NCBI GenBank assembly: GCA_021647365.1
Contig: JAKIUW010000016.1
Span: 1-64,000 of the forward strand
Length of the DNA: 64,000 nucleotides
Origin: Cocleimonas sp.
GTDB taxonomy: Bacteria; Pseudomonadota; Gammaproteobacteria; Thiotrichales; Thiotrichaceae
Direction of reading: 5' to 3'
Each line of letters begins with the position of its first letter. Position 1 is the first letter of the stretch. The notes beneath the pieces are model-generated. The model saw only the letters and a program-made list of their open reading frames with translations, searched no databases and was not told where the DNA came from. Positions 53,059 through 61,299 of the stretch are shown here, piece after piece. The position numbers were made by a program, and so were the translations under genes.

Positions 53059-54320
53059 TTTTTAATCCCTCTTTCTGCTATTACTGTGTAGAAGTTTTCG
53101 TAGCGGGCTTTCCACCATTCGCAAAGTAGTTTGGATATGTAAATATAACCGTTAGGCGATGACTCTAAATAGCCGTCGTGTTCGAGAACAAAGATAATTT
53201 CTCTTATTACTGTTAGAGCGTCTTCTTCAAGACGGGTGCGATAGAATACGGAAAACATCTCTATGCCTTTTTTATTTAACTTTCCTGTAACTGCTACCTC
53301 GGTAAGTAAATCTAAAGCTAAAGTATATTTATCTTCACCTAATACTAATTTTAAGCGTTCTTCATAATGGTCAAGTTCTACTTGGCTATGAACACTGAGC
53401 ATTTCTTGAGAATAGACACGCTCAACATCTTTTATGCTGATAGTATTTTTCTCCATATACTGTGCAGACTCATGCAGTAGGTTGAAGAAAAGCTGGATAT
53501 GATTTGGGATGCAAACGCCAAGATTTTCACAGATTTTTTCACAAACACCATCATCAAAAGTAATTTGATAGTTGTTAGCAAGAGCATTGAGACAATCAAT
53601 AGCAGTTGAATGGCTCCATGGCTTTAGCTCAAAGGGTGGGAATACGTTCTTGTTAGCACTTAGCCCTGCTTGCATCAATACAGGTTCTAAACCAATGCTT
53701 CCTGATAAGATGAGCCTGACTTGTCCTTTATGTGTTTGTGCATTTTTTCTTAGCCATGACATGAACTTGTCGGTAATCTCACGTCTTTCCTCTGTTATTT
53801 TAAAATCCTGACCTTTTAGCATTCTATTGATTAGTATTGGTAGTTCGTCTATGGCAAGGAATACAGGTTTGTCGAGTTCGGAGAGTATTTTGAATAGGTC
53901 ATCTCCCTTCTTTTGCCAGTTAGATTCGCTAACACCTGCTCTAAGTGTTATATCAAAATCACCAGCACTTATTTTTTCAACAGATTCGGTTAATTCTTTT
54001 AAAGTGTTTGCAAAGAGACCTTTTACTTTGTCGAATACACCATTAAATTCTCTTGTTGCAAGACTGATTTCGGCAATTGCATCTGCTGGTGTGAAGGACT
54101 CTTCTAGGTCTACAAAAATAGCGTAAGCCTCTCCTGATACGGTTAGCTGGCGCTTTATTTCTCTAACAAGGCTGGTTTTCCCCATGCGACGTTGAGCTGT
54201 TAGTAGGATATGAGCACCTTCTCGAAAACGTTCTAGGATTAATTTTTGCTCTTTTTCTCGATTGAAAAACCTATCTCCATCGACCCAGTTACCATGTGCT
54301 TTTTTTAAATAATCAGTCAT
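53055..54320 (-). CDS. Archaeal-type AAA ATPase (MNS group), first gene of pair
   Basis: 421 residues. An RFFNREKE start motif precedes Walker A TAQRRMGKTSLV (K48). Walker B is PVFLAIDELPIL and sensor 1 is VRLILSGSIGLEP. The C-terminal half has a winged helix. It resembles the archaeal ATPase family (Pfam PF01637), often in conflict or mobile loci. Transcription starts under a double palindrome at 54363-54391. Together with the 680-residue partner it makes a two-ATPase operon inserted between mutL and miaA. Confidence 0.75.
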   Translation of the reverse strand: MTDYLKKAHGNWVDGDRFFNREKEQKLILERFREGAHILLTAQRRMGKTSLVREIKRQLTVSGEAYAIFVDLEESFTPADAIAEISLATREFNGVFDKVKGLFANTLKELTESVEKISAGDFDITLRAGVSESNWQKKGDDLFKILSELDKPVFLAIDELPILINRMLKGQDFKITEERREITDKFMSWLRKNAQTHKGQVRLILSGSIGLEPVLMQAGLSANKNVFPPFELKPWSHSTAIDCLNALANNYQITFDDGVCEKICENLGVCIPNHIQLFFNLLHESAQYMEKNTISIKDVERVYSQEMLSVHSQVELDHYEERLKLVLGEDKYTLALDLLTEVAVTGKLNKKGIEMFSVFYRTRLEEDALTVIREIIFVLEHDGYLESSPNGYIYISKLLCEWWKARYENFYTVIAERGIKK

Positions 54321-54362
54321 TTTAGTTGTTTTGTTAGTTATGATGGACAGATATTACACCAA

Positions 54363-54391
54363 CAACAATATTGTTGCCAACAGTATTGTTG
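54363..54391. promoter_or_regulatory. Double palindrome, candidate operator of the ATPase operon
   Basis: CAACAATATTGTTG (54363-54376) is a perfect 14-bp palindrome. CAACAGTATTGTTG (54378-54391) repeats it with one change, one base later. The pair lies about 43 bp upstream of the first ATPase ATG, where a repressor could act. The winged-helix partner could be the binder, which is inference. Confidence 0.6.
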
Positions 54392-54437
54392 TTAAAATAT
54401 ACGTATGTAGTAAATTACATTTTTGATTATTCATAAA

Positions 54438-54465
54438 CATCGTGTAAAAGTGGGGGGTGTGCTTT
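54438..54465 (+). repeat. G-run repeat, AGTG type, 6-G run
   Basis: A single copy with CATCGTGTAAAA and a run of only six G after AGT, between divergent ATPase operon and the membrane-protein gene. Confidence 0.8.
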
Positions 54466-54494
54466 AATATGCTTTCATTCTCGGCTTTTCTCAA

Positions 54495-55058
54495 ATGAAT
54501 AAAATAATAAATACCATCACACATTATCTTTTTGTTGTTCTCGTACTGGGTTATATCTTTTACGAAGAATTGGTGTGGGAGCGTTTTGCTCAGCCGATTG
54601 TTCGTTATGTTCAGTCGCTCAAGCTTTTGCAAAAATTGGAAGTGGTTTTGCAGAAGGTGAATGGTGGCGTGATTCTCGTTGCTTTTGTTTTGCTTTTTGT
54701 CATTGTTGAATTGCAGGGTGTTTATGCGGGTATACTCTTGTTGCAGGGTAAGGTTTTACTTTGGTTTTTGATCTATGCTGGAAAGATTCCTATTGCGGCG
54801 TTTACCTTTTGGTTATTTCGTGTGACTAAGCCTAAGTTGATGGCGTTTGCTTGGTTTGAGAAAGCCTATAACACCGTGATGAGTTGGATTGGGTGGGTTA
54901 AGGCGACGGATACTTATAAAGAGATTAAAACTAAAGCGACTGAGATTAAACATTATATAAAGAAGAACTACATGAGAGATGGGGACTCGATTAAGAAGAA
55001 ATTTAAGCGGATTTATACGCGATTAAAAATTCGTTTAAAAGAAGGTTTGAAACGATGA
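54495..55058 (+). CDS. Hypothetical inner-membrane protein
   Basis: 187 residues. Three hydrophobic segments are seen (about 11-25, 57-82, 88-108), then a basic soluble tail of about 75 residues rich in K and R (ending RLKIRLKEGLKR). I do not recognise the family. The stop overlaps the miaA start by 4 bp, so translation is coupled to miaA. Confidence 0.7.
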   Translation: MNKIINTITHYLFVVLVLGYIFYEELVWERFAQPIVRYVQSLKLLQKLEVVLQKVNGGVILVAFVLLFVIVELQGVYAGILLLQGKVLLWFLIYAGKIPIAAFTFWLFRVTKPKLMAFAWFEKAYNTVMSWIGWVKATDTYKEIKTKATEIKHYIKKNYMRDGDSIKKKFKRIYTRLKIRLKEGLKR

Positions 55059-56002
55059 GTCTACCTCCTGCTATTTTCATTATTGGGCCTACCGCCTCGG
55101 GTAAAACTGGCTTGGCGATGAAGCTGATGGCGCATTTTTCGATTGAGCTGATCAGTGTGGATTCTGCCTTAATCTATAAAGATATGGATATTGGCACGGC
55201 GAAGCCAACGGCAGATGAGTTGGTAAAATCACCGCATCGTTTAATCAATTTTCTTGATCCGTCGGAGTCGTATTCGGCGGCGGATTTTCGCAAAGACGCT
55301 TTACTCGAAATGCAGAAAATTACGGAAAAAGGTAAAATCCCTGTGTTGGTTGGCGGTACGATGTTGTATTACCGTGCATTAGAAAATGGCTTGGCAGTCT
55401 TGCCAGAGGCTGATCCTGAAGTACGAAAAAAGCTATCGGCAGAAGCAGATGAAAAAGGTTGGGATTTTTTGCATCAACGCCTTGTTGAAGTTGACCCTGT
55501 AGCAGGGAAACGCATTCATCCCAACGATAAGCAGCGTATTCAGCGCGCATTAGAAGTGTATGAATTGTCAGGTAAGCCTTTAACCGAGCTTCATAAAGAG
55601 GCGCAGTTGGATGCTTTACCGTATCGTTTAATAAAAATAGCGCTGATTCCAGAGCGTGAGTGGATTCGTGATTTAGCGGAGAAGCGTTTTGAGATGATGA
55701 TGGAGCAGGGCTTTTTAGATGAAGTAAAAGCATTGTATGCGCGCGAAGATTTACACGCCGATTTGCCTTCTATGCGCTGTGTTGGTTATCGCCAAGCGTG
55801 GCAATATTTAGATGGAAAACTAGATGCTGATGAGATGAAAGAACGCGCTGTGATTGCAACACGACAACTGGCAAAACGCCAAATGACGTGGATGCGATCC
55901 GAGCCAAACATCATTAAGTTTGATGCTAAGAATTATGCGTTGGATGATGTCGTTGATTCTATTCAAGCATTTTTGGATGCACACCCCCCCACTTTTACAT
56001 GA
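55055..56002 (+). CDS. miaA: tRNA dimethylallyltransferase
   Basis: 315 residues. The P-loop is IIGPTASGKTGLAMKL, then SVDSALIYKDMDIGTAKP, GGTMLYYRAL, and MRCVGYRQAWQYL. The final residues (AHPPTFT) and the stop are encoded by a C-oriented copy of the G-run repeat. It adds the isopentenyl group at A37 of tRNAs reading U-starting codons. Normal order miaA-hfq is broken by two genes. Confidence 0.96.
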   Translation: MSLPPAIFIIGPTASGKTGLAMKLMAHFSIELISVDSALIYKDMDIGTAKPTADELVKSPHRLINFLDPSESYSAADFRKDALLEMQKITEKGKIPVLVGGTMLYYRALENGLAVLPEADPEVRKKLSAEADEKGWDFLHQRLVEVDPVAGKRIHPNDKQRIQRALEVYELSGKPLTELHKEAQLDALPYRLIKIALIPEREWIRDLAEKRFEMMMEQGFLDEVKALYAREDLHADLPSMRCVGYRQAWQYLDGKLDADEMKERAVIATRQLAKRQMTWMRSEPNIIKFDAKNYALDDVVDSIQAFLDAHPPTFT

Positions 56003-56102
56003 TGTATCTTATAACCCATAAGCATCATGGAGCTTTGCATAAATTCTAGCAGTCGTTCTAAAAGCGAACGAGCTATCATTCAAAAGTGGGGGGGTGTGCT
56101 TT
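55979..56102. repeat. G-run repeat pair, AGTG type (55979-56004 and 56075-56102), one arm inside miaA
   Basis: The left, C-oriented copy overlaps the miaA 3' end and supplies its stop codon (ACA TGA). The right copy is 70 bp on. Inside are TGATG.. / ..CATCA around ATAACCCAT and a GTTCTAAAAGCGAAC hairpin. The right copy is preceded by CGAGCTATCAT, as at 11137. Confidence 0.85.
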
Positions 56103-56215
56103 AATAAACTTAGCAGAAGGATTTTTAGTTAATGAGTCTTTGCAAATACTCTGCTTGATAATTTATTTTATATCCCAATAAATTACTTATCTAAGACTTA
56201 TTTCAGGAGATAAAA

Positions 56216-56626
56216 ATGTTTCATCCTATAGAAATCCCATTTGGTTGTGTAATGCTATTTAACGTCGTTGATCTTAAAGACGGTGTGAAAATTGAAGATG
56301 TTGAACTCACTCTTGGTGAAATGTGTAATGTTGTTAAAAACAACTACGGTGATGATAAAGGCGGCTTTATTGGTGGGCAGGTTTTTAAATATTCTGGGTT
56401 TATCTCAGAGGAAGGCTCAGTAGGAGGAACACCCACTGAAAAAGAGAAATCAGCCAAAATTAAACAAGGTGAATTAGTCATTATTACGTATTGGAAATCA
56501 TTTGAGCAACATGAAGCATCACATGCCGATAAGCTTTTTAAAGAAAAGTTTAGCGAGTTAGCGACCTTTTGTGATGATACACATGAGATTGGTTACGAAA
56601 TGCTTTGGCAAGGTGTGCCAGAATAA
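56216..56626 (+). CDS. Hypothetical protein, possibly dimeric alpha-beta barrel (ABM-like)
   Basis: 136 residues, soluble, no signal. A repeated beta-alpha-beta look (VMLFNVVDLKDGV and ELVIITYWKSFEQHEASHADKLFKEKF) recalls antibiotic-biosynthesis-monooxygenase-like folds, but I see no specific signature and no function is claimed. SD TTCAGGAG precedes the ATG. It is one of two genes between miaA and hfq. Confidence 0.55.
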   Translation: MFHPIEIPFGCVMLFNVVDLKDGVKIEDVELTLGEMCNVVKNNYGDDKGGFIGGQVFKYSGFISEEGSVGGTPTEKEKSAKIKQGELVIITYWKSFEQHEASHADKLFKEKFSELATFCDDTHEIGYEMLWQGVPE

Positions 56627-56760
56627 TCACATTTGTTATATCGCTCATCTGCCTTGAAATTTGCAATCCCAGTACTGCGCGCAGGATTAACAGAGGTGTT
56701 CATGACATGAATATTCACCAAATGTATGTTTTGACGGAACTCAGAAGAATAGTGTTCTAA

Positions 56761-57681
56761 TTATAACTCTGGTACAGCATCAGCATACTCTTCAGATTGC
56801 TGTTGATTGGGAATATGGCCTGCTAGGGTACCCTCGCCAACGGAAGAATCAATGATAATAACCTTGGCTCCAATGGCTTTGGATTTATTTATCAGTGTAT
56901 CTAAATTAGCTTTATATTGAGTCGTAGATACACCTTGCCAGTAATCGTTTGTCCCACTTAGTATCCAAACATAGTCTGGATTATTCGGTGTTACATCAGA
57001 GTCAAATCGATCGAGTAAATCTTGGGTCGTATTACCACCGATTCCTTGGTTAATAATTGATGCATTGGGTAATTTATGAATAAGGCGATTGTGAATACTA
57101 CCCTCATCAAACCAACTATCGCCTAACAATACGTGGTTTCCTGTTGTGCTTGACCCAAAGCCTAGGCTTTTAATTGAAAAATCAGCAATTGCTTTGAAAC
57201 CAAATTTGTTAGCATGTGAACCATTTCCATAGAAATCCCATGCATGACTACCAATACTGACGGTCGCTTTTAATGGTTCATAGAGTCCTATGTCTTCAAT
57301 ATTGTGTATCACCTTAATTTGTCCAACGTAGTAAATACCATCATCACCTAAATATGTAATTAATTGTTTTACTAATAATTGTGAGGTGTTGCTAACGTGG
57401 AGTGTGTTGCTTCCCTTTGGAGAGGAATGAATAATGGGTAGATTAAGTGTGATGCTATTGTAGGGTGGTTGTGATCCAACTTCACCAAAAATCATCGCTT
57501 GATTATGTAATAGGCCGTAATGCATTTTCACATGCAAAAACCTTGCAGAGGCTGGGGGTTGATTAATACTTTTACTGCCACCACCGCCACAGGCTGTAAG
57601 AGCAAGTGAAAAAATAATGAGTGCGGTAACTTTCGTAAAAACACTACTGAGTGTAGATTGATTTAACATTAAAAAGCCCAT
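56761..57681 (-). pseudogene. SGNH/GDSL hydrolase lipoprotein, 3'-truncated
   Basis: 306 residues remain. A lipobox LALTAC near residue 31 marks a lipoprotein. The SGNH blocks are LLGDSWFDEG, QGIGGNTTQDLL and LSGTNDYWQG. The last block, D-x-x-H near the C-terminus, is missing: the frame stops at EYADAVPEL. The same frame stays open about 50 codons past the TAA (HYSSEF..., NIHVMNTSV), again without a convincing D-x-x-H. I therefore read it as a decayed gene with an internal stop. A genuinely divergent active enzyme is less likely. Confidence 0.6.
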
Positions 57682-57983
57682 TTTATTATTTATTAGCAGG
57701 GTATTTTAAGCGAAATAGATTATTTAATCACCTTTGTCGGCGATAAGCGGAACAAATACAAGGATATATACAATAATTAACATCCTTTCTAAGAGAAAAG
57801 ACCGTTGGGCAATTAGTGAACAATTGCTTTTTTACTTTTTGATGAAACCTGTTATTATCGGTCTTCTGCAAGGAATGCAGATAGAGCTGTTCCCCCAATA
57901 ATTAATGTTAATTATTTTCAGCTTGCTAAATAAACTAATAAACGAAACATTACAACAACCCAATAATAAATCAGGAGTACACC
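57682..57983. other. 302-bp intergenic region before hfq
   Basis: Nothing coding is convincing here. In E. coli hfq is read partly from promoters in miaA; here these would be lost, so hfq needs its own promoter in this gap. TATTAT near 57852 is a candidate -10. No G-run repeat is present. Confidence 0.4.
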
Positions 57984-58217
57984 ATGTCAAAAGGGCATAT
58001 GCTACAAGAACCCTTCTTAAACGCTTTACGTAAAGAGCGTATCCCCGTTGCAATTTACCTTGTTAACGGTATTAAGCTACAAGGTCATGTCGAGTCATTC
58101 GACCAGTTCGTTGTTCTACTTGGTAGCACAGTGAGCCAGCTTGTATATAAACACGCTATCTCAACAATCGTTCCAGCTCGTCCTATCAAAATAACGATGG
58201 AAGAAGACGATTCATAA
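57984..58217 (+). CDS. hfq: RNA chaperone Hfq
   Basis: 77 residues. Sm motifs LQEPFLNALRKERIPVAIYLVNGIKLQG-type (Sm1: about 8-36) and VYKHAISTIVPARP (Sm2) are clear. The proximal-site residues Q8, K56-equivalent and the H in YKHA are kept. It makes a hexamer that pairs small RNAs with mRNAs. SD AGGAG is 6 bp upstream. It lies just ahead of hflX. Confidence 0.97.
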   Translation: MSKGHMLQEPFLNALRKERIPVAIYLVNGIKLQGHVESFDQFVVLLGSTVSQLVYKHAISTIVPARPIKITMEEDDS

Positions 58218-58239
58218 CATTGTGATGATGGTTCAATAA

Positions 58240-59547
58240 TTGGAACTGTTTGATAAACTCAGTCAGGGCGAAGCTCTGATTGAGCGTGCCATTCTGGTAC
58301 AGATCGACTTTGGCAGAAGTGCCAATAAATCCCAAGAAATGCAAGATGAGCATGAGTTCAAGGAACTTGTGCGATCTGCGGGCGCGCGCGATTCAACCTT
58401 AATCGTTGGTTCGCGTAAATCACCTGATCCCAAATTTTTTGTTGGTTCTGGCAAAGCAGAAGAAATAAAAACGGCTGTCATTCAACACGATGCGGATGTG
58501 GTTATCTTTGACCACGCACTTTCACCCGCCCAAGAGCGTAATATTGAAAAGCTTGTAGAATGTCGTGTGCTTGATCGGACTGCATTAATTCTTGATATAT
58601 TTGCCCAACGCGCAAAATCACACGAAGGTAAATTGCAAGTTGAACTGGCGCAGCTCAAACATATGTCGACGAGACTTGTGCGTGGTTGGACTCACCTTGA
58701 ACGTCAAAAAGGCGGTATCGGCATGCGTGGGCCAGGTGAAACGCAGTTAGAAACAGACCGTCGTTTACTCAATGTGCGTATCAAACAAATCAACAAGCGC
58801 CTAGAAAAGGTTAGCAAACAGCGCGAGCAGGGCAGACAGCTTCGTCAAAAAACAGAAATCCCCACCGTTTCGTTAGTGGGTTATACCAATGCTGGCAAGT
58901 CTACATTGTTTAATAAAATCACAGGCTCAAAAGTGTATGCGGCGAATCTGCTTTTTGCTACGCTAGACCCAACATTGCGCCGTGTGAACCTACCCGATCA
59001 ACAAGCGATAATATTGGCAGACACGGTAGGTTTTATTCGTGACTTACCCCATGATTTAGTTGCCGCTTTTCGGGCAACTTTGCAAGAAACCATCGAAGCA
59101 GATTTGATTTTGCATGTGATTGACAGCAGTGATGAGCAACGTGATTTTTATCGTGAAGAGGTCAACAAAGTGATTCGTGCACTGGGAGCAGAAGATGTCC
59201 CTCAACTTGAAGTGATGAATAAGATTGATCTCACTGAGCAACCTGTTCACTATGATGAGGCACATGAAGGCTTGCCCGCTCGCGTTTGGCTGTCTGCGGT
59301 TACAGGCGAAGGAATTTCTGAATTATTAGAAAAATTATCAGATGTTTTTGCCAAGAATGTCTTCAAAGGACATTTAAAATTACATCCTGCATTGGGACGT
59401 TTGCGCGCGCAACTTTATGAAGATGAAGCAATCGTTGAAGAATCAATTTCAGAAAAAGGTGAGTATCTGCTAGAGGTTTGTATTCAGCAGCGCCGCTTGG
59501 AAACGATCTTGGCTAAAGAAGAACTGACCATAGAGCAGCTTCAATAA
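58240..59547 (+). CDS. hflX: Ribosome-associated GTPase HflX
   Basis: 435 residues from a TTG start; an in-frame TAA upstream (58237-58239) rules out longer options. The N-terminal domain has VGSGKAEEIK and FDHALSPAQERNIE. The G domain shows GYTNAGKSTLFNKITG (G1), DTVGFIRDLP (G3) and MNKIDL (G4). It splits stalled ribosomes under stress. The usual hflK and hflC do not follow. Confidence 0.96.
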   Translation: MELFDKLSQGEALIERAILVQIDFGRSANKSQEMQDEHEFKELVRSAGARDSTLIVGSRKSPDPKFFVGSGKAEEIKTAVIQHDADVVIFDHALSPAQERNIEKLVECRVLDRTALILDIFAQRAKSHEGKLQVELAQLKHMSTRLVRGWTHLERQKGGIGMRGPGETQLETDRRLLNVRIKQINKRLEKVSKQREQGRQLRQKTEIPTVSLVGYTNAGKSTLFNKITGSKVYAANLLFATLDPTLRRVNLPDQQAIILADTVGFIRDLPHDLVAAFRATLQETIEADLILHVIDSSDEQRDFYREEVNKVIRALGAEDVPQLEVMNKIDLTEQPVHYDEAHEGLPARVWLSAVTGEGISELLEKLSDVFAKNVFKGHLKLHPALGRLRAQLYEDEAIVEESISEKGEYLLEVCIQQRRLETILAKEELTIEQLQ

Positions 59548-59548
59548 A

Positions 59549-59575
59549 CATCATGTAAAAGTGTGGGTGTGCTTT
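59549..59575 (+). repeat. Degenerate G-run repeat
   Basis: CATCATGTAAAAGTGTGGGTGTGCTTT: the G-run is broken to GTGTGGG. It is between converging hflX and the small lipoprotein gene, 2 bp past the hflX stop. Confidence 0.75.
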
Positions 59576-59582
59576 ATATTCA

Positions 59583-59819
59583 CTAAGGAATAGCGCTTTC
59601 AGCAGCCGATTGTCCTGCAGCACTGCCAATTCTACGGCCCGTACTTCCTGCAACCATGCCACCAACAGTTCCGCCTACAACGCTACCTGCAGTGCCAACT
59701 ACCGCGCCCGCCGCTTTGCCCGGTAACTTTGCCGTGCCGATTGCAGCGCCCACCACTTGTTGTTGTGAACATGCTTGTAGAGATATTAGTGTTGCTACTA
59801 ATAGAATTGGTTTAATCAT
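59583..59819 (-). CDS. Small glycine-zipper lipoprotein
   Basis: 78 residues. A lipobox LQACSQQQ (C17) gives a mature peptide of about 62 residues rich in G, A and V: GAAIGTAKLPGKAAG, TAGSVVGGTVGGMVAG. Such glycine-zipper lipoproteins are common and of unknown function. No partner gene is evident. Confidence 0.7.
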   Translation of the reverse strand: MIKPILLVATLISLQACSQQQVVGAAIGTAKLPGKAAGAVVGTAGSVVGGTVGGMVAGSTGRRIGSAAGQSAAESAIP

Positions 59820-59878
59820 TTGAAAGCCTAGTATTTTATTATTGGCATTGATTATGCCAGATTGCTATTAATAGAAAC

Positions 59879-60766
59879 TTAACCGTTTGAGTCTTTAGCT
59901 AAGGGTTTCTTTATCAGCCCAGTAACAAATCCCATACCCAAAAGAATAATGCCCGTGGCTATCCACATTCTTGTTGTTACAATTTCACCCAAAAGGATAT
60001 ATCCCCATAAAAAGGCAAAGATAGGTATTAAAAAGGTGACGCTCGATGTTTTAGCTGGGCCAATATTCTTAACCAATTTGAAGTAAATGATAAAAGCGAT
60101 TGCAGTGCAAAGAATGCCTAAAGTGATAGCGTATAACCAATCAACAGAATGTATATTATTAATATTAGGTAGGAAAAATAGGCTGACAATAATTATAAGT
60201 ATTGCTGAGAAGAGCAAACTTCCCGCTGTGGCTGTCATAACTGAAACGTTGCTGAGATGTTTTTTGGTTGTTGTGGAGGCGATACCATAAAGGAGACCTG
60301 CCGCAACCCCTGCTAACAGCGGCAACCATGAATCCATGCTCCAACTAACTTTATCCCATACTAAAAACATGAGCCCTGAAATACTGATTGTCATCCCCAT
60401 AAACTGAAGCTTAGTCATAATGCTTTTTAGCCAAAAATGTGCAATAAGTGCGGTGAATATTGGCGTAGTTGCATTGAGAATAGAAACAGTGCCGCCACTA
60501 AGGTGAAGACTTGCATAAGCCAATAAGCTAAAGGGAATAGCGGAGTTCATTGCGCCGATGAGAAAAAGTATTTTCCAATGATCAAAAAATTCATGTCGCC
60601 GCTTTTTCTGTAATAAAAAAATTAATAAAAATAAAGCGGCAACACTAATTCTAATAGCGATTAAAGCTATCGGGCCAAACACATCCGCTGTTGCGCGCAT
60701 AAAAACAAAAGAACTTCCCCATATTGCAGCAAGCAAAATGAGTAGTAACGTATCAGATAGTCTCAT
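59879..60766 (-). CDS. EamA/DMT-family transporter
   Basis: 295 residues with about ten hydrophobic helices in two EamA repeats: LAAIWGSSFVFMRATADVFGP near the N-terminus and the second half from about residue 150. It ends in a short KD-rich tail. Substrate is unknown; RhaT/YdcZ-like exporters share the fold. It is behind ogt by a 4-bp overlap, in a run of three minus-strand genes. Confidence 0.85.
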   Translation of the reverse strand: MRLSDTLLLILLAAIWGSSFVFMRATADVFGPIALIAIRISVAALFLLIFLLQKKRRHEFFDHWKILFLIGAMNSAIPFSLLAYASLHLSGGTVSILNATTPIFTALIAHFWLKSIMTKLQFMGMTISISGLMFLVWDKVSWSMDSWLPLLAGVAAGLLYGIASTTTKKHLSNVSVMTATAGSLLFSAILIIIVSLFFLPNINNIHSVDWLYAITLGILCTAIAFIIYFKLVKNIGPAKTSSVTFLIPIFAFLWGYILLGEIVTTRMWIATGIILLGMGFVTGLIKKPLAKDSNG

Positions 60767-61299
60767 TTATGTTTTTTCTCAAGATTAATCAAAAACTCTT
60801 TGCGATCTAAGCCACCGCCATAACCTGCTAAGCCACCGTTTTTAGCGATGACACGGTGGCAAGGGATAATAATACTAATGCGATTATTACGATTAGCACT
60901 GGCAACGGCGCGGAATGCTCTGGGTTTGTTAATGGCTTTGGCTTGCTCTAAATACGAGCGTGTTTCACCGTAAGGGATTTTTAGCAAGGCATCCCATGCT
61001 TGCATTTGAAACGTTGTGCCTTTGGTGTCGAGTGGAACAGTAAAGTGTTGTAACCTGCCTGTGAAATAGCTTTGCAATTCATCTTTGAGCTGATTGAAAA
61101 AAGGGCTTTTGCCTTCTGATATTTCAGCGTTAAAGTTTTTCTCTAAACGAGGTAATTGCATTTCCACGCGATTAGTATCGGTGAATTCTAAGAGGCAAAT
61201 TCCTTTGCTCGTTGCGCCTGCTAGCATTTGACCAAAAGGCATAGTTATTGTGTGAGTAACAATAGTATTTGATTTGCTCATAATTGTTTCCGCACTCAT
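60763..61299 (-). CDS. ogt: Methylated-DNA-protein-cysteine methyltransferase
   Basis: 178 residues. The acceptor site is IIPCHRVIAKNGGLAGYGGGLDRKEFL, with cysteine in PCHR. It takes the methyl group from O6-methylguanine in one turnover. It overlaps alkA by 4 bp (61296-61299) and the transporter by 4 bp, making a small alkylation-repair operon. Confidence 0.95.
   Translation of the reverse strand: MSAETIMSKSNTIVTHTITMPFGQMLAGATSKGICLLEFTDTNRVEMQLPRLEKNFNAEISEGKSPFFNQLKDELQSYFTGRLQHFTVPLDTKGTTFQMQAWDALLKIPYGETRSYLEQAKAINKPRAFRAVASANRNNRISIIIPCHRVIAKNGGLAGYGGGLDRKEFLINLEKKHK

Noticed and set aside
57832..58053. Open frame of 73 codons on minus over the hfq start
   Set aside because: Overlaps hfq on the opposite strand and shows no protein-like features.
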